Source: JBBSTY01 sp038235385
GTDB taxonomy: Bacteria; Actinomycetota; Acidimicrobiia; Acidimicrobiales; Acidimicrobilacustridaceae
Direction of reading: 5' to 3'
DNA length: 13,050 bases
NCBI GenBank assembly: GCA_038235385.1
Contig: JBBSTY010000122.1
Coordinates: forward strand, 1-13,050
Shown: positions 1 to 6,659 of the stretch, piece by piece
Position numbering within the stretch: the stretch's first letter is position 1
How the letters are laid out: each line of letters begins with the position of its first letter
Position numbers and translations under genes: made by a program
Notes under the pieces: model-generated
What the model was told of the DNA's origin: nothing
Databases searched by the model: none
The model's input: only the letters and a program-made list of their open reading frames with translations

Positions 1-538
1 ACCCGCCGTCGAAGCTGCCGACGTCGGCGTCGGTCTGCTTGAACCGGGCGTGCTCACGGCTGGCGATCGACAGGTCGCAGACCACGTGCAGGCTGTGACC
101 GCCGCCGGCCGCCCAACCGGGCACCACGCAGATCACCACCTTGGGCATCATGCGGATGAGGCGCTGCACCTCGAGGATGTGGAGCCGACCGGTGCGGGCG
201 GGATCGACGGTGTCGGCCGTCTCGCCCTCGGCGTACTGGTAGCCGGCGCGTCCGCGGATGCGCTGATCACCGCCCGAGCAGAACGCCCAGCCGCCGTCGC
301 GGGGCGACGGGCCGTTGCCGGTGAGCAGCACACAGCCCACGTCGCTGGTCTGGCGGGCGTGGTCGAGCGCGACGGCGAGCTCGTCGACCGTGTGGGGTCG
401 GAAGGCGTTGCGCACCTCGGGGCGGTCGAAGGCGATCCGCACCGTGCCGTGGTCGTTGGCCCGGTGGTAGGTGATGTCGGTGAAGGCGAGGCCCTCGACC
501 TCGTGCCACACCGCCGCGTCGAACAGCTCGGAGACCAT
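1..538 (-). CDS. menB: 1,4-dihydroxy-2-naphthoyl-CoA synthase (MenB), 5' part, cut by window edge
   Basis: Crotonase-superfamily enzyme of menaquinone (vitamin K2) synthesis. It closes the second ring of o-succinylbenzoyl-CoA to give 1,4-dihydroxy-2-naphthoyl-CoA in the cytosol. Reading leftward from the ATG at 538, 179 codons are visible and stay open to the edge. The text follows mycobacterial MenB closely: RPEVRNAFRPHTVDEL, LLTGNGPSPRDGGWAFCSGG, DQRIRGRAGYQY, then LHILEVQRLIRMMPKVVI, GWAAGGGHSLHVVCDL and FKQTDADVGSFDGG. The GGGHS turn belongs to the oxyanion-hole region and SGGDQRIRG to the acyl-CoA pocket. The family is usually about 290-310 aa, so roughly the last 40% lies outside, including the catalytic Tyr region. 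A GAGAGGAAG Shine-Dalgarno sits about 6 nt before the ATG and fixes the start. The gene is divergent from the secreted EEP enzyme, and other men genes may lie to the left. Identity is close to certain from sequence. Confidence 0.96.
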   Translation of the reverse strand, partial: MVSELFDAAVWHEVEGLAFTDITYHRANDHGTVRIAFDRPEVRNAFRPHTVDELAVALDHARQTSDVGCVLLTGNGPSPRDGGWAFCSGGDQRIRGRAGYQYAEGETADTVDPARTGRLHILEVQRLIRMMPKVVICVVPGWAAGGGHSLHVVCDLSIASREHARFKQTDADVGSFDGG

Positions 539-567
539 CGTGCTTCCTCTCGTCGGACCGCCCGGCG

Positions 568-573
568 AGCCTA
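568..573 (-). promoter_or_regulatory. menB: Predicted -10 box of menB (TAGGCT)
   Basis: On the minus strand TAGGCT fits the actinobacterial TANNNT -10 form. It would start transcription near 561, leaving a leader of about 23 nt that holds the GAGAGGAAG ribosome site. No convincing -35 is visible. The 100-nt gap is shared with the divergent EEP gene, whose own -10 candidate is at 606-611. Confidence 0.4.
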
Positions 574-605
574 CCCACCCCCGAAATCACGACGGTCCGG
601 CGGAC

Positions 606-611
606 TATCGT
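606..611 (+). promoter_or_regulatory. Predicted -10 box of the secreted EEP gene (TATCGT)
   Basis: TATCGT matches TANNNT and would start transcription near 618. The G-rich stretch at 627-631 then serves as ribosome site for the ATG at 639. No clear -35 is seen. Confidence 0.4.
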
Positions 612-638
612 GAGCGCTTCGGCAACGGGGGTAACCAC

Positions 639-1796
639 ATGAGGGTCGGATCCACACGAACGAGATCGATCTTGGCCGTGGCGACGGCCGCGTGCCTCGC
701 GATGCTGGGGCTGGGCGCCGCCACCTCGGTCGCGGGCGCCTCGGACGGCCCGAGCACCGACAACCGACAGACGGGCAACGACATGACGCCGACCGAAGGC
801 ACCTTCGACGCACTCACCTACAACGTCGCCGGCCTGCCGGTGGGGCTGTCCAGCTCCCAGCCCGACATCAACACCCCCTTCATCAGCCCGCTGCTGAACG
901 ACTACGACCTGGTGCTGGTGCAGGAGGACTGGGCCAACCCCGATCCGCCGCTCGACATCCGGGTCTTCCACGAGCTGCTGGTGGCCGACGTGACCCACCC
1001 CTACCTGTCGACCCCCGCACCGGTCCCGTTGGGCACCAACCCGCTGCGGCCCACCGCGCTGCTCTCCGACGGTCTCAACCGCATGTCGCGGTTCCCGTTC
1101 GGTGAGATCACGCGCGTGATGTGGCCCAACTGCTTCGGCGGCATCGACACCAGCGACGGCGGCGCCGGCGACTGCCTGGCCGAGAAGGGCTTCTCGGTGG
1201 CCCGCACCGAGTTCGCCCCGGGCGTGGAGGTCGACGTCTACAACCTGCACGCCGAAGCCGGCAACACCCCCGCCGACATGGCGGCCCACGAGGAGGACTT
1301 CGTGGTGCTCGCCGAGTTCATGGCCACCTACTCGGCCGGACGTCCGGTCATCGTCGGCGGCGACTTCAACCTGCACACCGACCGTCCCTTCCACGGTCAG
1401 GTCTTCGCCGATTTCCTCGCCACCACCGGCCTCACCGACGTGTGCGGGGTCCTCGACTGCGGCACCGACAAGGACCGCATCGACAAGTTCGTGTTCCGCA
1501 GCGGCGCCGGCATCACTCTCGAACCGCTCGGCCACACCTTCGAGAGCGCCACCTTCGTGCGCCCCGGCGACGGTGAGCCCCTCTCGGACCACACCCCCCT
1601 GCACGTCCCGTTCCGCTGGACGCTCGCCCAGGACCCCGATCCCGAACCGACCACCACGACGACCACCGCCGGGCCCACCAGCACCCCGACCACCGCCACC
1701 ACCACCCCGGCCCCGCCGCCACTCGCGCCGGGCGGCGAGGTCGCCGGTGCCGGTCAGGCGCAGGCGGTCGCGGCGGCACCCCGTTTCACCGGCTGA
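639..1796 (+). CDS. Secreted endonuclease/exonuclease/phosphatase (EEP) superfamily protein, sphingomyelinase-like
   Basis: Predicted exported metal-dependent phosphodiesterase of 385 aa. Residues 1-34 form a signal peptide: basic MRVGSTRTR, a hydrophobic core, then VAGA-S. The EEP signature residues appear in order: YNVAGLP (Asn62), LVLVQED (Glu96, metal ligand), YNLHAE (His204), VGGDFNL (Asp242, Asn244) and SDHTPLH (Asp317-His318, catalytic base). The TYNVAGLP start resembles neutral sphingomyelinases, but DNase-like or phosphoinositide phosphatase activity is equally possible. Cys165, Cys179, Cys269 and Cys274 could form disulfides. After residue 332 comes a Thr/Pro linker, then an Ala/Gly-rich tail ending exactly in PRFTG with no membrane anchor. 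The ATG at 639 was chosen because the signal peptide begins there; in-frame sequence further left is shadow of menB. The SRPBCC gene begins 9 nt after the stop, so the two are probably co-transcribed. Fold is certain, substrate unknown. Confidence 0.9.
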   Translation: MRVGSTRTRSILAVATAACLAMLGLGAATSVAGASDGPSTDNRQTGNDMTPTEGTFDALTYNVAGLPVGLSSSQPDINTPFISPLLNDYDLVLVQEDWANPDPPLDIRVFHELLVADVTHPYLSTPAPVPLGTNPLRPTALLSDGLNRMSRFPFGEITRVMWPNCFGGIDTSDGGAGDCLAEKGFSVARTEFAPGVEVDVYNLHAEAGNTPADMAAHEEDFVVLAEFMATYSAGRPVIVGGDFNLHTDRPFHGQVFADFLATTGLTDVCGVLDCGTDKDRIDKFVFRSGAGITLEPLGHTFESATFVRPGDGEPLSDHTPLHVPFRWTLAQDPDPEPTTTTTTAGPTSTPTTATTTPAPPPLAPGGEVAGAGQAQAVAAAPRFTG

Positions 1797-1805
1797 ACCC
1801 GAGCC

Positions 1806-2357
1806 GTGCCCCGCATCGAAGCCACCACCGTCGTCGACGTGCCGCGCCACGTCGCCTTCGCGCTCTCCCAGACCTACGGCGAGATCCGCTACCGCTGGGA
1901 CCCCTTCGTCAAGGAGCAGCACCTCCTCGACGGCGCCACCGGGGCCGGCAAGGGCGTGCGCACGGCCACGACCTCGCGCCACGGCCTGACCATGGTGTCG
2001 GAGTACGTCACCTACCGACCGCCAGGGCACGTGGGGATGCGCATGGTCGACGGGCCGTGGTTCTTCTCGTCGTTCTCGGGCGGCTGGAACTTCCGTGAGC
2101 ACGACGGCGACCGCACCGAAGCAACGTGGCGCTACAACTTCACCTGCCGCCCCGGGTGGATCCGACCCGTCGCCGACCCGATCGGACGGTGGCTGCTCGG
2201 CCGCGACATCCGCAAGCGACTCGACGCGTTCGCCGCCGCCTGCGCCGACCCGTCGATCCTGGCGGCACTCGACGCACTCGACGCACTCGACGAGACACCG
2301 ACCGACCCTTCCCCCGAAGCACCGGCCGACGAGCAGACCGACACCGCCACCGACTGA
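1806..2357 (+). CDS. SRPBCC (START/polyketide-cyclase-like) family protein
   Basis: Cytosolic protein of 183 aa with the SRPBCC helix-grip layout: a first strand RIEATTVVDVPRHVAFAL, a middle section around VSEYVTYRPPGHVGMRM, a strand with TEATWRYNFTCRPGW, and a long C-terminal helix (DIRKRLDAFAAACADP). The family binds hydrophobic ligands in a cavity; some members are cyclases or aromatase-like, many have no known ligand. No catalytic residue can be named. The tail from residue 152 is acidic and low-complexity (ALDALDALDE, then PTDPSPEAPADE); the first part comes from a 9-bp unit GCACTCGAC present three times near 2266-2292. The GTG at 1806 begins 9 nt after the EEP stop, so coupling with that gene is likely. 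No strong Shine-Dalgarno is seen, and no in-frame alternative start is better. Confidence 0.82.
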   Translation: MPRIEATTVVDVPRHVAFALSQTYGEIRYRWDPFVKEQHLLDGATGAGKGVRTATTSRHGLTMVSEYVTYRPPGHVGMRMVDGPWFFSSFSGGWNFREHDGDRTEATWRYNFTCRPGWIRPVADPIGRWLLGRDIRKRLDAFAAACADPSILAALDALDALDETPTDPSPEAPADEQTDTATD

Positions 2358-2427
2358 CGGGCCCGATCGCCCATCGACGTCCGGCCCGGCTCCTCCGCCC
2401 GGCTTCTCCGACCGGCGACCGGACGCG

Positions 2428-2439
2428 TACGGTACGCAG
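2428..2439 (+). promoter_or_regulatory. Predicted leaderless promoter of the hydrolase lipoprotein gene
   Basis: TACGGT at 2428-2433 fits TANNNT and is followed by 6 nt and then the ATG at 2440. This puts the expected transcription start on the A of the start codon. There is no Shine-Dalgarno, consistent with a leaderless mRNA, a common actinobacterial arrangement. The 82-nt gap after the SRPBCC stop is enough for an independent promoter. Confidence 0.5.
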
Positions 2440-3726
2440 ATGACTCTTGGGGGAACCACCACACGGGCGCGCGGCATCGCCCTCGTCCTCGTCGCCGCAC
2501 TGACCCTGCTGGCCGCGTGCTCCAGCACATCGACCGGCACCGACAACGGGGCCGGCACGGGAAGCGGGACCGGAAGCGGGACAGGCGACACCACCGCGCC
2601 ATCGGGCGGCTCGACCCCGCCCGGCACCGACGTGGCCGACGAGGCCGCCTTCGCGGGTCCCGGCCCCTACGTCGTCGGCACCACGACCCTCGACCTCGCC
2701 GGGCGCGCCGTCGAGGTCTGGTACCCCTCCGATCCCGGGTCCGAACAGGGGGCGTCCAAGGCGGTCTTCGAGATCCGCGACCTGCTGCCCGAGGCGCTCA
2801 AGACGCTGGTGCCCGACGATCTCAACCCGAAGTACGAGACCAACGCCTACGTGAAGATCCCCGCCAGCGACGCGGGCCCGTTCCCGCTCGTGATCTTCGC
2901 CCACGGCTTCGGCGCCTACCCCACCGAGTACCAGACGATCCTCACCCACCTGGCCAGCTGGGGCTTCGTGGTGGCCGGCCCCGACTTCAACGAGCGCGGC
3001 CTGCTCGCCGCCTTCGCGGGTGGGGGCGGCGATGCCTCCACCACCACCACCGATCCGGCGTCGGCCGAACAGGCCGCCCAGGCGAGGATCGACAGCGAAG
3101 CGGCGATCATGACCGGTACCCGGGAGCTCCTCGCCGCCCAGAACACCGAGCCGGGTGGGCTCCTCGAGGGCGCGGTGGACGCCACCGACGTGGGCGTCGC
3201 CGGGCACTCCGCCGGGGTCACCTCGGCGGTGGCTGCGGCCGCCACCGACCCGAACGTCAAGACCTTCGTCGCCATGTCCGGCGGTCGTGCCCCCGGCGCC
3301 GGCGCGTCGCTGCCGACACCCGACGTGCCCGGCATGGTGATGACCGGCGGCCTCGACCAGATCGCCTCGCTCGACAACGTCGAGGGCTTCTACCGGTCGC
3401 TGTCGTCGCCCAAGCGCCTGGTGATCATCGACGACGCCGGGCACAACTCGTTCAACGACCTCTGCGTCATCGGCGCCGACCAGGGCGGCCTGCTCGAGAT
3501 CGCCGCCAAGGTGGGCATCCCGACGCCCGACAGCCTCGAGCGGCTGTTCCTCGACGGCTGTGAGGACAACGTGATCCCCGCGCCCGAGGCGTGGGTGCCC
3601 ATCGGCCACTTCCTCGTCGCCCAGTTCCGCTTCGAGCTCGGCGTCGACGACGAGCCCATCGGCCTCGAGCCCGGGATCGACACGGCGTTCGGGTCCACGA
3701 GCATCACCTTCGAGACCGAGGACTGA
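2440..3726 (+). CDS. Lipoprotein alpha/beta hydrolase (chlorophyllase / PAF-acetylhydrolase-like)
   Basis: Predicted outer-face lipoprotein esterase or lipase of 428 aa. The signal runs to a lipobox LLAAC with Cys27, followed by a Ser/Thr/Gly spacer with GTGSGTGSGTG repeats (about residues 31-60), typical of a tether. The hydrolase domain begins near residue 75 with a beta-strand pair (VVGTTTLDLAGRAVEVWYP). It has an oxyanion-hole HGFG inside PLVIFAHGFGAYPTEYQ, the nucleophile elbow GHSAG (Ser257), an acid candidate Asp306 in TGGLDQIA, and His335 in DDAGHNSFND. The HGFGAYPTEY segment and overall layout resemble chlorophyllase/PAF-acetylhydrolase-type hydrolases that act on ester-linked lipids or polyesters. 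It could equally be a cutinase-like polyester hydrolase. The ATG at 2440 starts the signal peptide and follows a -10 box by 6 nt. It ends just before a strong hairpin and converges on the serine hydrolase gene. Confidence 0.88.
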   Translation: MTLGGTTTRARGIALVLVAALTLLAACSSTSTGTDNGAGTGSGTGSGTGDTTAPSGGSTPPGTDVADEAAFAGPGPYVVGTTTLDLAGRAVEVWYPSDPGSEQGASKAVFEIRDLLPEALKTLVPDDLNPKYETNAYVKIPASDAGPFPLVIFAHGFGAYPTEYQTILTHLASWGFVVAGPDFNERGLLAAFAGGGGDASTTTTDPASAEQAAQARIDSEAAIMTGTRELLAAQNTEPGGLLEGAVDATDVGVAGHSAGVTSAVAAAATDPNVKTFVAMSGGRAPGAGASLPTPDVPGMVMTGGLDQIASLDNVEGFYRSLSSPKRLVIIDDAGHNSFNDLCVIGADQGGLLEIAAKVGIPTPDSLERLFLDGCEDNVIPAPEAWVPIGHFLVAQFRFELGVDDEPIGLEPGIDTAFGSTSITFETED

Positions 3727-3730
3727 ACCC

Positions 3731-3766
3731 GATCCCGGATCCCCGATCCCGGATGCCGGATCCCGG
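3731..3766. repeat. Short GATCCCGGAT repeat cluster in a convergent gap
   Basis: GATCCCGGAT occurs at 3731-3740 and 3745-3754, followed by a partial copy GGATCCCGG at about 3758-3766. The unit is nearly self-complementary. It begins 5 nt after the lipoprotein stop and runs into the terminator-like hairpin, so it may form extra secondary structure at the 3' end of the transcript. Confidence 0.6.
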
Positions 3767-3791
3767 TGTCCCCGCCTGCGAGCGGGGACAC
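3766..3791. terminator. Perfect hairpin between convergent genes, likely bidirectional terminator
   Basis: GTGTCCCCGC at 3766-3775 pairs perfectly with GCGGGGACAC at 3782-3791 across a 6-nt loop (CTGCGA). It lies 39 nt after the lipoprotein stop and 20 nt after the stop of the opposing serine hydrolase gene. There is no T-run, which is usual for high-GC actinobacterial terminators, so the structure can serve both strands. Confidence 0.65.
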
Positions 3792-3811
3792 GTCGCGCTC
3801 GCCGGCGAGGC

Positions 3812-5044
3812 TCAGGCCACGATGGCCTGGGACACCAGCTGCTGGAGCTGGGGACGGATGGCGTGGGTGCTCGACGGCAGCAGCTGGGTGAGGAACACCA
3901 CGGTGATCTCCTCGGCGGGATCGACCCAGAACGCCGTGCTCGCCGCGCCGCCCCACGCGAAGGAGCCCTCGGCGACGGGCACCTTGGCCGCGGCGCCGTC
4001 GATCACCACCGAGAACCCGAGGCCGAAGCCGACTCCCTCGAAGGCGGTCTCGGCGAAGCCGGATTGGCCGAAGGCCTCGAGGTCGAGGTTGCCGGGGAGC
4101 TGGTTGCGGACCATGTAGCGCACCGTGCGATCGCCGAGCAGGCGAACGCCGTCGAGCTCGCCGCGCCCGAGGAGCAGCTGGGTGAACCGGTGGTAGTCGG
4201 CGGCGGTGGACACCAACCCGCCACCGCCGGAGAGGTACTCGGGGGTGGCGGTGGGCACCCGGCCGAGCGCGTCGAAGCGAACCGCCTTGCGGTCGCCGTC
4301 GGGCACGTAGAGCGCGGCGAGTCGGCCGAGGTCGTCCTCGGGGACGTGGAACCGGGTGTCGGTCATGCCGAGCGGCTCGAAGATCCGCTCCCGGAAGAAC
4401 TGGTCGAGGGTCTGGCCCGACACGACCTCGACGACCCGCCCGAGGACGTCGGTGGACACCGAGTAGTTCCACCGCGACCCCGGCTGGAACACCAACGGCA
4501 GCTCCGCCCACTGGTCGACGATCGCCTCGAGGTCGAGCCCCTTGGGCGTACCCCACTCGTAGCCGGCCTTGCGGTAGAGCGCATCGACGGGGTGGATGTG
4601 GTGGAACCCGTAGCTCAGCCCGGAGGTGTGGGTGAGCAGGTGCCAGATGCGCATGGGCTCGGTGGTCGGTTCGAGCACGGGCGCGTTGGTGGAGCCGCTC
4701 CGGTACACCGAGAGGTTGCGGAACGAGGGGATGAACCGGTGGACCGGGTCCTTGAGCTCGAAGGCGCCCTCCTCGTACAGCATCATCGCCGCCACCGAGG
4801 TGATCGGCTTGGTCATCGAGAAGATGCGGAAGAGGGTGTCGCGCTCGATGGGCAGCTCGGCTTCGCGATCGCGATGGCCGTAGGACGCGAGGTGGGCCAC
4901 CTTGCCCCGCCGGCTGACCACGGCCAACCAACCGGGCAGGCGCCCGTCGTCGACGTACCGCTCGAAGTGGCGATCGAGGCGCGACAAGCGCCCCGCATCG
5001 AGTCCCACCTCGGCCGGATCGACCTCGACCTCGAGCATCCCCAT
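3812..5044 (-). CDS. Serine hydrolase of the beta-lactamase / class C (EstB-like) family
   Basis: Cytosolic PF00144-type serine hydrolase of 410 aa; no signal peptide is present. Motif 1 SMTK gives the nucleophile Ser76 and Lys79 in LFRIFSMTKPITSVAAM. Motif 2 is Tyr194-Ser-Val in SRWNYSVSTDVLG. The motif 3 equivalent is WGG (Trp364-Gly-Gly366) in FAWGGAAST, replacing the KTG of true beta-lactamases. The HLLTHTSGLSYGF segment and the WGG form are typical of EstB-like esterases and unassigned actinobacterial members. Ester hydrolysis or transesterification is therefore more likely than antibiotic resistance. The ATG at 5044 is chosen over the one two codons later because GAAGGGGGA lies about 6 nt upstream. 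The gene is monocistronic between a predicted promoter with an inverted repeat and the shared terminator. Family is certain; the substrate is not. Confidence 0.92.
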   Translation of the reverse strand: MGMLEVEVDPAEVGLDAGRLSRLDRHFERYVDDGRLPGWLAVVSRRGKVAHLASYGHRDREAELPIERDTLFRIFSMTKPITSVAAMMLYEEGAFELKDPVHRFIPSFRNLSVYRSGSTNAPVLEPTTEPMRIWHLLTHTSGLSYGFHHIHPVDALYRKAGYEWGTPKGLDLEAIVDQWAELPLVFQPGSRWNYSVSTDVLGRVVEVVSGQTLDQFFRERIFEPLGMTDTRFHVPEDDLGRLAALYVPDGDRKAVRFDALGRVPTATPEYLSGGGGLVSTAADYHRFTQLLLGRGELDGVRLLGDRTVRYMVRNQLPGNLDLEAFGQSGFAETAFEGVGFGLGFSVVIDGAAAKVPVAEGSFAWGGAASTAFWVDPAEEITVVFLTQLLPSSTHAIRPQLQQLVSQAIVA

Positions 5045-5059
5045 CGGTTGTCCCCCTTC

Positions 5060-5079
5060 GTGACGGCGGCGTCACCCTA
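5060..5079 (-). promoter_or_regulatory. Predicted promoter with operator-like inverted repeat, serine hydrolase gene
   Basis: The minus strand carries TAGGGT (positions 5079 to 5074) as a -10 box about 29 nt before the start codon. A perfect inverted repeat GTGACG-N4-CGTCAC (5060-5075) overlaps the end of this box and spans the expected start site, the usual place for a repressor operator. The Shine-Dalgarno lies just downstream of it. The plus strand reads TACCGT at 5078-5083, which might drive the divergent gene, but that would leave a leader of almost 190 nt. Confidence 0.42.
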
Positions 5080-5277
5080 CCGTCGGCCACCTCGCCCCCA
5101 GCGTCCCGTCGGCCCCCGATCGTGCGGGGACCGACCCGCTCCTGCGCCTCCCACCGCGGCCGACGGGGCCGCTGGATCGCCCTGGGATCCACCGCCTCCC
5201 ACCCGATGGCGCGCCACCTCGCGAGCACGCGATGGCAACGACGCCCGGTTCGGGCGATGGTGGGGGGCGTGGAACCC

Positions 5278-5964
5278 ATGACGAACGACCCGACGAGTCC
5301 CGCCGCGCCGCCGCCCGGACAGCCCGCACCCGCCCCGCAACCCGCGCAACCGGCGCCCGTGTACCCGGCCCCGCCGGCGCCGGGCTACGCCACGGCCGAA
5401 CCGGCGCCCGGCTACACCCCCACCGGAGAGGCGCCGGCGCAACCCTACGGTCAACCCGCCTACCCGCAGGCCTACCCGCCCCAACCCGACCAGCAGCCGG
5501 CCGCCGGGTACCGCCCCGTCGACGCGTACCCGCCCGCCGCCCACCAACCCGTGCCCGGCGCGCCGCCCGCGGCGTCGTGGTCGGTGCCACCCCAGGTCCC
5601 GGCTCCGGCCGGCACCACGTCCACGGCGGTCACCGTCGCCCGACTGGCCCAGGTCGCCGCCGTCGTGCTGATGATCGTCGGGCTGTCGCTGCCGCTCGAC
5701 AACACCGCGTGGGCCAACAACACCGCCTGGGCGGTGTTCGCCATGCTGGCGGTGATCGTGCAGCTGGCCCCGATGCTGGGATCGTCGTTCGGTTGGACCG
5801 AGGAGCGGAGCTGGACCGTCGGCGCCGCCGCCACGGCGTCCACCGTCGCCTTCTGGGTGCTGGTCGTGGCGCCCGGCGTCAGCAGCAACCAGGGCTTCTT
5901 CCTCACCGCCGCGACCGCGTGCGCGGGCGCCGGGTGCTGGTTCTCGCCCGGGAACCGCTGGTGA
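5278..5964 (+). CDS. Proline-rich membrane protein, four predicted TM segments
   Basis: Unrecognised 228-aa protein. Residues 1-112 are a disordered Pro/Ala/Gln/Tyr-rich cytoplasmic tail with repeated PAPGY, QPAYPQAYPP and AYPP motifs. Four hydrophobic stretches follow at about 118-139 (ending VVLMIVGLSLPL), 147-167 (WAVFAMLAVIVQLAPML), 179-199 and 205-222. Such Pro/Tyr-rich tails on small membrane proteins are common in Actinobacteria and may mediate protein contacts; no catalytic motif is seen. The ATG at 5278 is preferred because GGTGGGGGG lies about 10 nt upstream. In-frame alternatives at 5257 (ATG) and 5269 (GTG) would add 3-7 residues. Its stop TGA overlaps the GTG of the next membrane gene, so the pair should be one translational unit. 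Confidence 0.78.
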   Translation: MTNDPTSPAAPPPGQPAPAPQPAQPAPVYPAPPAPGYATAEPAPGYTPTGEAPAQPYGQPAYPQAYPPQPDQQPAAGYRPVDAYPPAAHQPVPGAPPAASWSVPPQVPAPAGTTSTAVTVARLAQVAAVVLMIVGLSLPLDNTAWANNTAWAVFAMLAVIVQLAPMLGSSFGWTEERSWTVGAAATASTVAFWVLVVAPGVSSNQGFFLTAATACAGAGCWFSPGNRW

Positions 5965-6437
5965 CGACGGCCGTGCGGCGGCTGGTGGCGCTGGCCGTCG
6001 CCCTGTTCGTGCTCAGCCTGGCCGCTCCGGCCGGGTCGCTGCTGTCGACGACCTCGAGCTACATGCCCGGCCTCTGCGGGGTGAGCTACGACATCGACGG
6101 CTGGGCGTCGGTGGTCTGCGGGCCGGGCTACGTCTCGCTGACCCCGACGGCGGTGCGCACGGTCGGGCTCGACCACACCCTGCGGATCTTCGTCGTGGCG
6201 GCCCTCGTCCTGGTGGCGTTCGGCGTGCGTCGGCGGCGGCGCCGCCTGGTGCAGGCGGCCGTGGCCGTCGGCGCCGTCGGGTTCCTCCTCGGGGGCGCGA
6301 GCGGCGTCAGCCGTCTGGTCACCCTCGCTGCGGTCGTCTGCCTGGCCTTCGCCGTCCGCACCCTCGACCGCGACGGGTACGACACCGGCGCGCCCATCAC
6401 GCCGCCGTCGCTCGAACCCACCCCGGCACCGCGCTGA
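5961..6437 (+). CDS. Small membrane protein coupled to the preceding gene
   Basis: Unrecognised 158-aa protein. Hydrophobic segments lie at about 7-28, 74-89, 97-116 and 118-132. A polar loop between the first two carries Cys39 and Cys53, which could form a disulfide outside the cell. A basic stretch of seven arginines (about 90-95 plus its edge) follows the second segment and marks the cytoplasmic side. The C-terminal tail is Pro-rich. The GTG at 5961 overlaps the upstream TGA by the GTGA arrangement, which decides the start. Both proteins of the pair have short TM segments and Pro-rich tails, so they may form a complex. That is inference from gene order only. Confidence 0.72.
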   Translation: MTTAVRRLVALAVALFVLSLAAPAGSLLSTTSSYMPGLCGVSYDIDGWASVVCGPGYVSLTPTAVRTVGLDHTLRIFVVAALVLVAFGVRRRRRRLVQAAVAVGAVGFLLGGASGVSRLVTLAAVVCLAFAVRTLDRDGYDTGAPITPPSLEPTPAPR

Positions 6438-6602
6438 CCCGACCGACCGGACGGGCCGACACACGGCCGAGCCGACGGGCGGCGACAGATCAGACGCGAT
6501 GGTGGGGTGGGCTCGGTTGGGTTGACCGCGGACGATTCTCGTCACCGACCGGCCCGGGGGCACCCCGTCCTCGCACGTCGCCCCGCCCTCGTCCTCGCCG
6601 GT

Positions 6603-6608
6603 TACCCT
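6603..6608 (+). promoter_or_regulatory. pyrF: Predicted -10 box upstream of pyrF (TACCCT)
   Basis: TACCCT fits TANNNT and is followed by 6 nt and then ATG at 6615, so the expected transcript begins at that ATG. The ATG opens a 14-codon ORF, not pyrF itself, which starts 41 nt further on. No good -35 is visible. The rest of the gap after the membrane-protein pair (6438-6602) shows only a weak 5-bp hairpin near 6454-6468. Confidence 0.42.
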
Positions 6609-6614
6609 CCGGCC

Positions 6615-6659
6615 ATGGCCGTCGCCCCCCGCCCGATGCACGTCGGTCGTCGCTCGTGA
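6615..6659 (+). CDS. Possible 14-aa upstream ORF overlapping the pyrF start
   Basis: ATG at 6615 opens MAVAPRPMHVGRRS followed by TGA at 6657-6659, which overlaps the GTG of pyrF (6656-6658) by the GTGA arrangement. It begins 6 nt after a TANNNT box, as in leaderless genes. A ribosome finishing this peptide would stop on the pyrF start codon, giving a simple coupling device. Pyrimidine genes are often controlled by leader translation in bacteria, but no attenuator hairpin or UTP-sensing run is seen here. It may be accidental. Confidence 0.35.
   Translation: MAVAPRPMHVGRRS

Noticed and set aside
554..599. Inverted repeat CGGACCG / CGGTCCG between menB and the EEP gene as a shared operator
   Set aside because: Seven-base arms 32 nt apart are expected by chance in DNA this GC-rich; no further symmetry is present.
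267..2627. Very long open frame on the minus strand (786 codons)
   Set aside because: Gly/Arg/His/Val-rich with no family motif, and it lies antisense to three clear plus-strand genes and overlaps menB in another frame. It is a GC-driven shadow.
3812..5044. Antibiotic-resistance beta-lactamase
   Set aside because: No export signal, and WGG replaces KTG; this form is typical of esterase-like members.
3390..5279. Long minus-strand open frame across the serine hydrolase and lipoprotein genes
   Set aside because: Arg/Pro-rich; the serine hydrolase motifs are in a different frame of the same strand, and its right part is antisense to the lipoprotein.
6454..6468. Terminator after the membrane-protein pair
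   Set aside because: The stem is only 5 bp with no tail; too weak to call.
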